Source of the DNA: Suillus spraguei
Taxonomy: Eukaryota > Basidiomycota > Agaricomycetes > Boletales > Suillaceae
DNA length: 64,000 bases
Assembly: GCA_016800925.1 (NCBI GenBank)
Contig: JABCPU010000091.1
Coordinates: 62,001-126,000, forward strand
Direction of reading: 5' to 3'
Part shown: piece by piece, positions 1 through 11,600 of the stretch
How the letters are laid out: every line of letters starts with the position of its first letter
Numbering within the stretch: the first letter of the stretch is position 1
Notes under the pieces: generated by a model
What the model was told of the DNA's origin: nothing
Databases searched by the model: none
What the model saw: only the letters and a program-made list of their open reading frames with translations
Made by a program: the position numbers and the translations under genes

Positions 1-288
1 AAACTGTGCTCATTGAGTATGTCACCACCAACCATTTACAAGGCGGTGATGGTATGAACTTTGATAACACATTTTGGGCTGCTGCTGCTGCTGAAATGGA
101 GAAACACCCTTGCTTGGGTGCAAGCCAAACAGCGGCAGCATGTCATTCAAAATGGGGGAGTGTAAAGATACAACCTAGCTTGGGCTGTAGATTAACCACT
201 GCCTAAACTAGTATGTTAGTCTTGCGCTCCATCTAGTCTGCTTCACTTGTAAGAACAAGAGCATTCGACCCTAAAGGGGGATGCCTAT

Positions 289-763
289 TGTTACGAACTG
301 GGTGGCATCACCAGCGACAGTGAAAAGACACAGCCAGTCTGCTGGGAAGTTCTTACAATGTCCAGAAGAGGACAAGGTGAAAGTACAAGGAACGCGTTCC
401 GAGTACGATCAAGGGTTTGGCCTCAAAGACAAGTCTAAGAGGTTCTGTGAGAATAGAGACTAAGACTAAGGAGTGCTTAGACTTAGAGACGATTCAAGAC
501 AACTTAGGTTGGAGACCTAAGCGAAGGAGATTCCAGGTAAAACCCAGTAAGATTAAAGTAAAGAATCTACTACAAGTACAACGTGCTTAAATAGACCAAT
601 ATGTGCGCACGGACCAAGAGAAGCGTGGGAAAGTAAGTGTGTATCCAAATAAGGAAGGCAACTATAGTACAAATGCATTGCGCATATGAGTCAGAGTCAT
701 GTGACATGATATACAAGTAAGGAAACAAAGAGAAAATGAATAGGGGCACGTACAACTGTAACA
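289..763 (-). mobile_element. Solo LTR family B, copy B1, inserted in LTR A1
   Basis: A 475-bp unit bounded by TGTTACGAACTG and GTACAACTGTAACA, flanked by a perfect 5-bp duplication CCTAT (284-288 and 764-768). The uninterrupted family-A LTR at 49851 reads straight through this point (atgcctatttagtatgg), proving the insertion. Strand is given as minus because the sense strand with the TATTTAAG promoter-like motif, and the copy joined to a gag gene at 55.3 kb, both run that way. Confidence 0.93.
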
Positions 764-1412
764 CCTATTTAGTATGGTCAAGTTCAAGTCTAACTTATTT
801 GCGAAACAAGCGTCTGAGTCAGCGGTAAGTTGCCACGGTCAGTGATGATACTGCTGGAACTAGTGTCGTGCGCTGCGGTGCTACCATCGCCGAGATAAGG
901 TCAGTAACAGTTGTGTCTAGTGAGCGATGTCGAGCGGTGGTCTCAGCGGTAGCAGTAGGGTTGCGAGCGGTGCAAAGAAACAGTAAAGAAGTCCGCGGTA
1001 CTTTCAGCGGTAAAGTAGCAGAGCGTGAGAAGTTCAGTCAAAAGTAACAATCAAAAGTCCAGCGGTATGCCGGCGGTAATGGAGAACGAGTGTGATGTAT
1101 TAACGAGCAATAAGGGAACTTTAAAGACTATGTCCACTACTGGGTTGATCCAGAGCTAGACAATAATCCTGACCTATAGTACATGCGATGGTGTAAAATC
1201 AGGTGCTCTATCATGTGGGGTACACGGTGCTTATATCCTAATTCATATGTACTAGGCAAGATCAGTAGCACTGGAGTGTAGTAACCGCCATAAGTAAACA
1301 TAGCGCGAGGCGCTGCAGCACAAGGCAACATGTAATAAGGCTTGCTGTGGAATCAGTGATAATGAACAGGAAACAAACTACGCACCAAATGGAGCTATGC
1401 GGACGCGGCAAG

Positions 1413-2907
1413 TAGTGCTGCCATGGTCCAGTTCCGAACCGTGGTTCGAACCTGACCATTGGTCAGGTTCGTCCTTGGTTCGGTCCATGGTCCAGCATTT
1501 TGCACGGACCGAACCGGAATGAGGTTCGTGGTCCGCTAACTCCTGTGTGGTTCATCTATAGGTTCGGACCTTCCCGAACCGTTCCGAACCCCGAACTGAA
1601 TCTTCTTTGCAACGTCTTCAAGGCTCAATCACACGCTTCTCATCATTTTGACTTCTCGATTCTCAAGATTCGCCATGGTCACTTTGACCTTTGGCATTCT
1701 CAAGACTTTTTTCGACTTATCCTGTCCGGAGGTTCGCATCCCGCACACCCTGCTGTCCGATAACGCCTACCTGTTCAATCAAGCTCAAGGTATGACTTTT
1801 CCGTCAAATCAAGCGCAATAAACTGATTGACATATTATATTTCTTAGGATTATTCAATGCATACTATGAGTTAGTAGGAGATTGGGTATTCGCATATAAA
1901 GGGATCAAGGTGAGTGATATATTTTGACTACTGGTACAATGTCTGAACCTGAAGCACAGTGTGCCCTCAACCCAGACGGGTCTCTAAAGGACGCCAAAGA
2001 CATCGTTTTTTACAACGATCCTGATGATGCCGTCCCCATTTCCGCTCCATCCTCCTCTGCCCAGCCACCCACAGACGCCTTCTCTGTGCTACTGCAGACT
2101 GGACGCAAACCAGTGCCACTTATTGCCGGCGCTCGACGCTCCATTCGTGCCTCTAAACCTTCTGCGCGCCTTCGTGATTCCGACAACGCTTGTTCTTCAA
2201 CAAGCCGCAAGCGTGCATTATCCAGTGCAACTGAGCAACTAGTTAGGAAGAAGGTTGTGTTACAGCTCTCCGCTCCATTATCTGACGACGACACGGATAT
2301 TGATACTGACCACGGTGCTGGTCAATCGGATGAGGCCGAGGACGAAGGTGTACCAGCACCTGAGGACGTACCAGCACCTGAGGATGAACCTGAGGACGAA
2401 CCCGAGGATCTTCAAGACACCACCATCCGAGCCGCTTTATCAAAGAGTGAGCGCAGCGCTGATATTTGAACAATCTTCACTCGCGACGACAAACATTGGG
2501 TCTGCAGACCTTGCAAGGATGCCGAACAAGCGTTCTCAAGCGGAGGAATCACTTCGACTATCCGACGCAATGCACTCGGGACTGACACGTTCACGGCACT
2601 ACAACTACTGAAGGGAGCATATAGGAATGGGCACCTTTCTGCAGAAGTAGAGGCTGAGGGACATGTGGCTTCGTTGGACATGTAACTACGAGTACAAATA
2701 TCTTGCTATGTTTTTTTTTCCTGGCTGTAATTTTTTTGCGTTCGGTTCGCGTTCAGACAGAGAAAAAAACCGAACCTGACCGCTGCGAACCATTCGCAAA
2801 GGTTCGGTCTAAGGTTCGTTGAAATAACTAGAACCGAACCTTGGTCCGGTTTTTGGTTCTCGTCCAACCACCTCTGAACCGAACGGAACCGGACCGCGGC
2901 AGCACTA
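1413..2907. mobile_element. hAT-superfamily DNA transposon, internally deleted, inserted in LTR A1
   Basis: Perfect 8-bp target duplication GCGGCAAG (1405-1412 and 2908-2915). Termini are TAGTGCTGCC...GGCAGCACTA, extendable to about 24 bp with three mismatches (positions 11, 12 and 18). An 8-bp TSD and a TIR fitting 5'-YARNG are hAT hallmarks. Both subterminal regions (about 1430-1600 and 2750-2890) are packed with GGTTC/GAACC motifs in both orientations, as expected for transposase-binding arrays. At 1,495 bp it is too short for a full hAT transposase and I see no hATC dimerisation domain, so it is non-autonomous. Confidence 0.92.
1675..2469 (+). pseudogene. Spliced ORF inside the hAT element (N-terminal transposase remnant)
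   Basis: ATG at 1675 opens a frame (MVTLTFGILKTFFDLSCPEV) with plausible introns at 1790-1847 and 1910-1959. The third exon is acidic and proline-rich and ends at a TGA (2467-2469). The same frame continues past the stop to 2682 with a segment reading HWVCRPCKDAEQAFSSGGIT, which resembles the start of a BED zinc finger (WVCxxC followed by a Gly-rich turn) but lacks the His pair. I infer a shortened hAT transposase N-terminus, or an unrelated passenger ORF. Intron calls are by eye. Confidence 0.5.
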
Positions 2908-4152
2908 GCGGCAAGGACATGGAAGGACATTGGTTCATGGAACGTGGTGCGGCAGTCAGTACGGTGTGCGGTAAGCGTGGGATGCCACTGGTACTGCTAA
3001 AGGGGTAAGAAGGCCATGGACTAATGGTAACTCCTGTAGACATGAGATGAGTGTCAAAATATGGGGTTTTAAGCCCAGCGCCAATATGTTCGTTACAGCG
3101 GGTATGTACTACTACTATATCACCTTACTCTCACTGATGATCGAGTTTTAGCTCCGCACTCATTATTATGTCATTGATAAAGTGGCCAACACTTCCAGAC
3201 TATCTTACAGTATGGACCACAAGGTTTCAATCACTCCAGAGTCAGAAACCATGTGGACTGACTTTGTGAAGGTAAAGTTATTTCAATTTGCATCAAACTA
3301 CTATGACAATGCTAACTACTATGTACCGATAGAAAAATCCAAAGGCCAAAAACCTCAGGGACAAGGGTTGAAAACACTATGAGTCGCTGAAAGGTCTCGT
3401 ACCTGTCAAGGCAGCTAACAACAACTGGTTCTTTGCCACCATCGCAACACCATGTCCCATCATTTCTTCGACTTCTACTAACAGTGCGGTCACCTCCCCT
3501 TCCTTTGATGAGGTCCATATGATGGACCTCAGAGATGCGCTTGATGGGATCGAATTCGGTTCCATTTCAGGTGGTCAGCGTGCAACTGACGTCAACTCAG
3601 AGTGCCTCCCTCCATTTAATGCTGCACAGCAACCCCCCTTGAGTCAGTCCTTGTTAGTGCACCATCATCAATCACTTCCAGTAAACAGAAAATGATTGAC
3701 GATGACAAAAGTATGCTTGCTCTTGTTACCTGCCCCCCACATTCAATGAAGTCAGGAGATTCAGGGAAATCTGCACACCTGACAATGCCGGCGGCCATCC
3801 AGCAGATGGGAACTAATATATGTGGTCTCAATTCAACGTTCAAGCATGCAACCACTGCTCTTGAGGCCAACACCTCAAACACCTTGGCACAATCAGTGGA
3901 TCCTATCCCTTTGCATAGGCAGAAGGCAGTGAAACAGTTGCAGAGTGAGGGTCTAGAGGACAAGCAACTACTCAATATTCTAAATAAATTTCAGGCTGAC
4001 ATTGCCATTGTTGACATTTATCTCACTATTGAGAAAGATAGTCTTCTGCAGTTGTTTTTAGAGCAGCATTCAAAGTAGCATCACATTTGTATTCTTGTCA
4101 CATCGCGTTCTCTTTTATTGTACTTATAGCAAACCAATATCATTGTTTCTAT

Positions 4153-4345
4153 GGATCATAATCATCGATGAGAGTCTGATCTTGCTCATCGTTTGACAGT
4201 GATACTTTGGATTATAATCATCAATGAGAGTCCGATCTTGCTCATTGTTTGATGGTGATACTTTGGATTATAATCATCGATGAGAGTCCAATCTTGCTTC
4301 CCAGATGATCTGACAACAATGTCATCATTTGACGGAGATACTTTG
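4153..4345. repeat. 57-bp tandem repeat, about 3.3 copies
   Basis: Units start GATTATAATCATCGATGAGA and end GATACTTTG, at about 4153, 4210 and 4266, with a partial copy to about 4345. They differ at a few bases (tcgatg/tcaatg, tctgat/tccgat/tccaat). They lie between the 3' ends of the two convergent Harbinger genes. Confidence 0.85.
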
Positions 4346-4379
4346 AATCAGGTACTAATGCAACTATGGTACTAGTGGT

Positions 4380-6575
4380 TCTATGATTGCCTGCTCCCCC
4401 CTCCGAATCCTTTCCCTGTTGTACTCCTCCCACATCTCACTAGCAATCTAGTCATGATGGAGGCTTGCACGAGTATGTGTGTGCTCAGTAGGAGGACCAT
4501 TAGCAAGGCTTCCAGTATCAGTCTGAAAGTGCTCATCTAACACGTCACAATAGTCCATCATGTCATTTGGATTGTGGATTCAGATAACATTGTGCACAAG
4601 ACACAAGGCAGGGGGGATATGTGCTTGTATGCCCATATTATACTCTGGCAGGAGGAGGAGGATACGAAATTGGCACTTGATAACACCAAAAATACGCTCA
4701 ACAACATTTCAAAGCATTGCATGATGCAAATTGAATAATTCTTTGTGATTGCGAGGCCTATGTAACAACATGAACATAAGTATGGATGGTACTAGCAGAA
4801 TACATCATACAAAGTATTAGCACGACCCCACTCTGCAAGATGATAATGCACGCCCCAAAATGAGACCAATAGCTCATCACATGAGCCAAAGCCAGCGTCT
4901 GCAAGATAATACTTTCCCTCCGGGATGTTGAAATCAGTAGTATGAGCATCATGATAGAGACGGGCATCTGCAGCTGACCCCTCCTAACTGCTCAACATGT
5001 AGGTAAAGGATAGATTGAATGAACATGCCGCGAGGCAGTTTTGAGTGAAGTTACCCTTGCAGTCCCGAGCAGCATGCCGATCCTCCCCAAAAGGATGGCA
5101 TGCGATATGTGTACTGTCAATAGCCTCAATAGCATCGACAAAGAATGGGAAGAACTTCGGGTTTTGGGTGATTTCGGGGGCAGGAGGGCTATCTACATCG
5201 GGCAGGTGGACATATGTCATATATATCGGTGGGGAGGAGAATGCGAAAAGAACCCATTTGAAATACCTAAAAACATCAAGCTCAATACCAGGACAGAACA
5301 ACATACGTACTTTGAGATTGTTTCATTTGATCACGAAAGTGTTCACCAAGGTGGCAAATTGAGAGACCCATGACAGACGCATAAAGAAATATAGCAAGCT
5401 GCTCTTCTAGCAGTACATGCCTGGAATCTCTGCATCCTGCTTGCCGAAGGAGGTTGATAAGGACATAGAAAATGTGCTTGTGGACCCCAAGCTCACATCT
5501 GATGCGCTCGGGGTGTCCAGTGAGAAGTTCTGTGACCCATGCAATCCCCAACAAAGTGGAGGTATGATATGGTGACAGACAAACTCAGGCTGTGCTTGAA
5601 AAGGTAGTTTTTGCATGGTGTCTCATACTTGGACTTTCCTTACCTTAGGTTCGCACTTTTGATGATTACATAAGCACCTTACCTTTTACTCTTTGCACCA
5701 CCAAGGATTCTACTTAGTTCCAGTACTGATAGCTCCTCTTTTGATTGAGTTCCTGGGCAGCTTACCATAGCTCCTCACTCATTTGAGTTCTTGTGTAGCT
5801 TTTCTCTCTGCAGCTTTTCTAGTTTGGCAGCTTTCATAGCTCACTAGTTAGCTCCTGGATACCTAGTTTTCTGAAGTGAACATTACCACTGTCTTTGACT
5901 GTTCTCTCTCTCCTTCCCTTGAGTTTTGGCTAGTCAGAAGCCCTTTGGGCTGAACATACTGCTCCCTGCTTCTTATACCTGTCCCCCCAGGCAGGATTGT
6001 TTCTCTACAACAGCTCTTTGTTGTAGTAGGTGTGTGAGTAAGTTTCAATTGCGGTAGTCGTTACATTGATGACAGTGAGGACAGTGTGCATAGTATGCAT
6101 GGCAACCTGCATGATCCATGTTAGGTATCTCTTATCACTCTCCTCTGCATCACCAGCATCAGGAAATTCACACATTCCTTGACGTGCCCTTATGCGGACT
6201 TATTTACACTTAACTGCCTTGGTGAAATTGAATCTACTTGTCCAAAATTTCAATGTGAATGAATTCAGAAAAAAAAAGTTGAGATATATTAATATACATG
6301 TTTTATTGTATTTCGCACTCAAAAAATATAAGATATGCCAGGTGAATGATGTGAGAGAGAGCAAACAAGTTTTGAGATAAGTGAGTTAAGCTGATTAAGC
6401 ATGATAAGGGCACGTCAAGGAATGTGTGAATTTCCTGATGAGGCCCATCCTCCATATCCTCCACCTCAACAGGGTCATAATTGTTTACGAGAGTGTCTGT
6501 ATCGCAATCAGGATCGTCAGGCATTGTATTGATGATAAGGACAAGGCTGTGGTCAAAGCGTGACAAGACGTTCAA
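4380..6575 (-). pseudogene. HARBI1-like DDE transposase (PIF/Harbinger), broken
   Basis: Read 5' to 3' from 6575 downwards. An acidic N-terminus (PDDPDCDTDTLVNNYDPVE) is interrupted by a palindromic insert at 6157-6440 and resumes (AGDAEESDKRYL). Near 5580-5310 comes TELLTGHPERIRCELGVHKH and LLEEQLAIFLY, then the DDE core: first Asp in FFVDAIEAIDSTHI (about 5140), second in YYLADAGFGSCDELL (about 4890), the Glu in NVVERIFGVIKCQFRILLL (about 4690), and the tail EMWEEYNRERIRR near 4420. There is a TAG after FTYMLSS where Trp is expected, a TGA in HHAML-stop-NVVE where Arg is expected, and at least one frame change near 5310. Family assignment is firm. Exon limits are not. Confidence 0.85.
6157..6440. 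mobile_element. Palindromic MITE-like insert, 36-bp perfect inverted arms
   Basis: The arms 6157-6192 and 6405-6440 are perfect reverse complements over 36 bp (beginning CATCAGGAAATTCACACATT). They enclose about 212 bp of AT-rich sequence without an ORF. It separates two pieces of the transposase N-terminal frame, so it is a later insertion. I could not define a target duplication, so the superfamily is open. Confidence 0.75.
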
Positions 6576-8683
6576 CCTCCGAAGAAACAGACTCTAAGTT
6601 ATGGCATTCCACCCTTCGTCATCGTTCAGTGTTCAGATAGTCCCAACTACATATATATACCTACGTCGTAGACTATCCTCTCTTTGTCGTCTCCCGTCAT
6701 GTCGTAGACACTTGATACAGCGCCGTTCTCCAGCTTTTATAGAGCACTTACCTTTAATTGAGATATAATCATCAAGTGTTTTCGGCGAAAGTCAAGCGGA
6801 AAGTACTGTGTTTGTGTTTGTAGTGACACGTATTATGCAAGTATCCCACACGTGTAAGCGTTCTTGTGCCAATTGAATTCATCAAGTCTTTCTGGTATTG
6901 CACCTTGAGGCTTTCCTGACTACTTCCGTAGCATGCGTACATCTTCCACGGTGCCCTACATGTTTTGTTTATATCCAAGGGTTTTCACTGCAGCCCAACA
7001 TCTACATCAATTTTTGTCCTCTTTCATAACCCTGAATAGACGGATTAAAATCACCTAAGGGAAGCTTCAGGCCTCAGGATCGAATGTCCATATTCGACGC
7101 CATCACAGTGTCGTATTGTATTTGAAGTTACAAACGAGGAGCTCCGGAATATAGTCAGGCCCCCATGTAATCCACGGCTTCATGCGCAGTCAATGCTGTA
7201 TGTGTCCCGTATGATCTACAGTGTACACTACCACCCCATAACTTTCATTCTTACGTTTCCTTCGTTCCATGTCACCATGTCAATGTTTCCCGGTTCAGAA
7301 CTGTCCGTGCCTTGCACAGGTACTCATCTTGACCACAAACAGTCGGTTAGCAACAAGTAGGTTGCTTGTTCTGTTGTCTGAAGCTCCTCTAACCGTTTAC
7401 GCCAGGCATACCGAACAATGCAGCCATCCCTGCAGAGCGAAATCAAAGACTACAAGCAAGCGTGCGTTTGGATCGGTCGAGAACCTTTCAAGACGTTTGA
7501 ATGTCACAAGCAGCTCCTCAGTACTATGTCTATGTTTCGAGAATAACGACAGGATCTTCGGATAGGCAACTACACACAGGGACGGAAATTGCATGGTACA
7601 AGCACTCGGATAGGGTTCGTTCTCGGTATACGGACATTTCCTCTATCGGTGGTGGTTAGGACTGGAAATTCTCACAATGGGAAATACCAGAGGTGGTACT
7701 CAGAGGAGCACGCAGTGATCCGTTGGTCGAGAAAATAAAGAATAAGGTGACTCGACTGTTTATCATTACGCGCGCAAGTTCACGTACCGACATCAGCCTC
7801 TCGTGACATACAGAAGGTGCTTTGCCTAGCACCATGTTTACTACCGATAATGAACCAAGGATATGAGCCGCCTTTTTGATGTACGTGGGTTGATGATCAG
7901 CCATTCAATGTATGCTAACACTCTTAGTTGGTCAGCGCTACCATGAGATGCATGGGTATCTCGACGGGTTTCCTCCCCAAGCTTCCTCTACACATTGACA
8001 CAGGATTCACTTTATCCTCTCCCTTTCATGATGTCAAAGCTTTTCGGCCATCGTTTGACAAGGAGGAAGACAGAGGAACATCGATCGAAACCAGAGGCTC
8101 CGACGACGCTGTTAGTGTGGATGATAGGCACTCTTCTTTTGCCTCAATTGGTTCCAGAAATGAAAGAGAAGCGGCCACCGCCGGTATGTGACTGAATGAT
8201 GGGCAATTTACCGGTGTTCCCTTGTCTACTATCAGGTATCACAAGTTTATTCGCTCTCACTCGATGTGTTCCCTGATGTAGTAGTTGTTAACCCTCAAGT
8301 ACAATTCGTTCAGAATTGAAATCGACGCTAGCGAATCACAGCTTCTGGAAACAGGCTCGGTTCTCGCACAACAGAACCTTCGATAACGCAATTATAGGCA
8401 TTTTAGTCTTAGTTAAATTCATTGAAAGAAGGAAGACGAGTCGTTCCTTTTTTCAGGGGCGTTCTAATTACCTTGCAGATTACTTTATCATATATGCTCG
8501 CAGGCTGTGTCCCGCTGTCTTCCTCTAGACTTCAAGCTTCACTGTTAATGTGAATATGTTTTCACTCTATTTCGCACAGCGTGAGAAAAATAAGACGTCG
8601 ATTGCCTCGTGTTAAGTGAACGCAACCAAACATGTTGCACTGTGGTAGTCCGCAGCTGCTACCATCTCCATCTACCAACAACC
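6576..8683. other. Unassigned 2.1 kb between Harbinger and BBC1-like gene
   Basis: Contains several short open frames on both strands and no family I recognise. The best candidates are a + frame at 7928-8191 (ATG at 7928; acidic, followed by GTATGT) and a - frame at 7904-7656 beginning MADHQPTYIKKAAHILGSL, which might be a first exon. Neither is convincing. The region just before 8684 should hold the promoter of the next gene, but I saw no clear TATA box. Confidence 0.3.
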
Positions 8684-11600
8684 ATGAGTGAAACGCCGCA
8701 AAAGCCAAAACCAGGCTCGCTGCGCGACAGGATCGCCGCGTTTGAGAATGCTAACAAGAGTGCAGCGCCTGCCCCTGGGCCTGCACCACGCCCAAAGCCC
8801 TCCACCCTCCAATCATGGAAACCAAAGGTACCTTCACCGCCTCAGTCACCAGAATCTGAGCGCAAGACTGCGGGGATGTCTGCATCAGATGCGATGGAGA
8901 GCATCGGCAAAGGCGGAAGTCTCAAGGAACGCATGGCTGCTCTCCAAGGAAGGGGTGCGTTTGGCGGCGGCACCCCGCCCCCGATCCTCCCCAAACCTGC
9001 AGACAAACCAAGGTGGAAACCGCCGCCGCCAGTATCATCTCCTGCAGATGAGGTTGTTTCTCAATCCGGAGCGATTGATACTCAAGGGTCTTCTCCCCCT
9101 GCTACGGGCGATCCTGATCCTACCGACCTAGAAGGCGGACACGAGGCCCAGCAGGATGCCGCTGAGATTGAACAAGATCCGGAAGAAGAAGAGAGGCAGC
9201 GCCGTGCTGCGATCGCGGTTCGTATGGCTCGTCTTGGTGGTGCACGTGTTGGCATGGGCCCGCCTCTATTTGCTGCCAAGCCAACACCCAGGAAACAAGC
9301 GACCCCTCCACCTCAGCCCAAGCAGGATGAGGAAGCAACCCTGCTAGACTCAGATGGTACGCCATTCTATCTCTAGTTTATCGCATGAAATAACGCATAT
9401 CCTAGTGACTTCACCTCCTGCCGAAGCCATAATTGACTTCAAGGAAGTGGCGCAGACTGATCCAGGTATTGTCTTGATTTCTTCCCTCAAGTCAATATTA
9501 ATGAAGTTCTATAGAATACTCCCCTGCCCCTACACACAAAGACTCCGACTCTTCCTCGCTCTCCCTTACAGATTCCCCATCCAATGCAGCAACTTCCCGC
9601 TCAATGCCAGTACCCGCAGGTCCACGTCGTGCAGCTCCTCCGCGTAAGAAGGCATATAAGTCCCCTCCTGTGTCGCAACCCCCAGAGGTCCCTGTACTTG
9701 ATGCGGCACCAGAAGTTTCTCAAGATGCCCTAGACGCTGAACCTACAGAAGAACCTGCTGCTGAGCGTACTACCCAACCGGAACCCGAACTTGAACCAGA
9801 GACTAGACCGCCTGTTGTATCGGTGACGTCACAAGACGTAGTCGAAAGTCCAGAACAAGTCACAGTCCCATCTGCAGAGCAGATTCTCGTCATCGGCGAA
9901 GTAGGCGTGAGCGTCGAGCTTGACACAGCCGAAGTGGACCCCGCAGACAAGCTTGAGGACGAAGATAATCGTGTCGATGCCGATGAGCCTGTGTCTGAGC
10001 AACAAGACCAGGAGGAAGAACAGCAGGAGGAAGAGCAGGAAGAGCAGGAATATGAAGAGTGTGAGCAGAAGGAGGAAGAAGAAGAAGAAGAAGAAGAAGA
10101 AGCGCGTAGGCAACGTGTGGCCGCTAAACTTGCCGAGATGGGCGCGTTCAACCCACTTGCGGGACCTCCGCCTGTACCCCACCACGATTCCATACCCTCA
10201 CCTCCTACTAGACATGGTTCAAGCCCCGCTCAGCTTGTCTCTGTAGATCGAACCTCCGATATCGGTAAAACCATTCCCTCTCCCCCTGCTGGTCATGTCC
10301 CGGCCCAGTTCCACACTGAGGAAGAATTAGAACAAGCCGAAGAGGAAAGAGAAATAGACGAGCCCACTTCTCGTGCTGGTGAATTCTAATTTTACCACCT
10401 GTACTCATGTTGTAGTGTATTAATTGATTTTTGATTGCTTTTGTACCAGCCGAGTTCGACGATGGATCTCAGCCTGACTTGGGGGCAACTCGTCGCGTGC
10501 TATATCACGATGAGATGGACGAAGGAGAACAATATGGTTCAGATCAGCTTTTGAATGAACCTGAAGCCTGGGAGCCTGCATCACAGCCACACACTCTTAA
10601 TACTCCTCCTCTACCATCGTCAAGTATCTCGCAAGAATATGAGTCCCGTCAGGGCGATCTGAATCAGCCAGGCACAGGTGCTCACGACAAGGAGGCCGTA
10701 TTGATAGATGCCGTTGACTCAGGACCATTATATAACCCACCCGAGATCCCTGCACCAGAACTAAACCCAGACCAGCACCAGGACAACGACGAGATGGCCC
10801 CTGCACGTATCACGCGTCCAATCCCACCTCCACCTGTCAATTTATCATCAAAACCCTCAATCACACCCTCATCCCCACCGCCACCCCCCAGACCACTGTA
10901 TGCACTCCAGACTGACGAGGAAAGGCCAGAGTCGCCTGCGCCACGGCCTGTGCCTCCCCCCGTGAAGAGTGGTACGTGATAATTTTACGTGTGTGAAGCT
11001 AACATGGGGTTGAGTCCATGGTTTGGCAGTGAAAGCCGAGGAGCCACCTGCACCACCCTCTCGCGTTACTCGGCGAACGAGTGCTAGCATCAAGTCTTTG
11101 AATATTGTGGAGGTACCACCTGCCCCACCTCGCGTCGCTCGGCGTACGAGTGCAAGTGTCAAGTCTGCAGATATGGAGGAGGAGCCACCTTCTCCACCTC
11201 CTCGCATCGCTCGGCGTACGAGTGCGAGTATTCGGTCTGTGGAATTGGAGGCTCCGCCTGTGCCGACCTCCCCTCACCCTTCGTCGCGCAGACCGGCTTC
11301 TGTGGCTCGGCGCACGAGTGCAAGTGTCCGGTCTGTGGAATCAGAGGCCCCGCCTACGCCACCGCCTGTTTCGACCTCTCCTCGCCCTTCGTTGTGCAGA
11401 CCAACTTCTCCACCGATTATCACAGCACTGCCACTGGTTGTTCCTGTGACGACGAATGAGAAGGATACTGAGCAAGGTGTGTTGTCGTCGGGCTAATATT
11501 GTGGCAAGTTCTGATGAGAGTATCCTTTGACAGAGTTCTCAGATGGTGAGACACCTTCTCAGCCTCAGCAATTTCAGGGGCCTGAAGGTGATGAGGGTTC

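Larger units (their letters stand above)
161..3097 (+). mobile_element. LTR family A, copy A1 (solo LTR carrying two later insertions)
   Basis: Starts TGTAAAGATACAACCT and ends GTTCGTTACA. After removing the LTR at 289-763 and the hAT at 1413-2907 with their target duplications, the net length is about 954 bp, against 964 bp for the uninterrupted copy at 49851-50814. It sits in the Myb/SANT reading frame. The flanking 5-mers (gggag and gcggg) match at only three of five bases, so the TSD is doubtful or eroded. No internal coding region is attached, so it is probably a solo LTR. Confidence 0.85.
6..4078 (+). pseudogene. Myb/SANT-like protein of Harbinger element, split by an LTR
   Basis: Residues encoded at 6-160 (FWAAAAAEMEK, then SKWG) look like the end of a Myb/SANT-like helix bundle. 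The frame is cut at 160 by an inserted LTR and resumes at 3098. A GTATGT intron follows (about 3102-3151), then an exon reading ITPESETMWTDF, a second intron, and a segment reading KNPKAKNLRDKG-stop-KHYESLKGLVP. The stop TGA replaces the Trp (TGG) I expect from related fungal Myb/SANT-like proteins. The last part (3692-4078) is a low-complexity C-terminal tail ending in TAG at 4076-4078. In Harbinger elements this protein takes the transposase to the nucleus and binds the termini. Here it is dead. Confidence 0.7.
1..6575. mobile_element. Decayed PIF/Harbinger DNA transposon, nested host of other elements
   Basis: Two convergent genes with the classic Harbinger pair are visible: a Myb/SANT-like DNA-binding protein on + (6-160 and 3098-4078) and a DDE (HARBI1-like) transposase on - (about 6575-4380). 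Both are broken by stop codons and insertions. The left end lies outside the window and I could not find terminal inverted repeats or a 3-bp TSD on the right, so the limits are those of the coding remains only. Confidence 0.8.

Noticed and set aside
1440..1500. tRNA-like GGTTCGAA motif (B-box-like)
   Set aside because: It is part of the repeated GGTTC/GAACC array at the hAT end, with no A box or cloverleaf.
9720..10193. 157- and 118-codon minus-strand frames rich in Ser or Phe/Leu
   Set aside because: They are antisense to the Glu-rich repeat coding stretch of the BBC1-like gene; GAA/GAG runs give Ser or Phe/Leu on the other strand.
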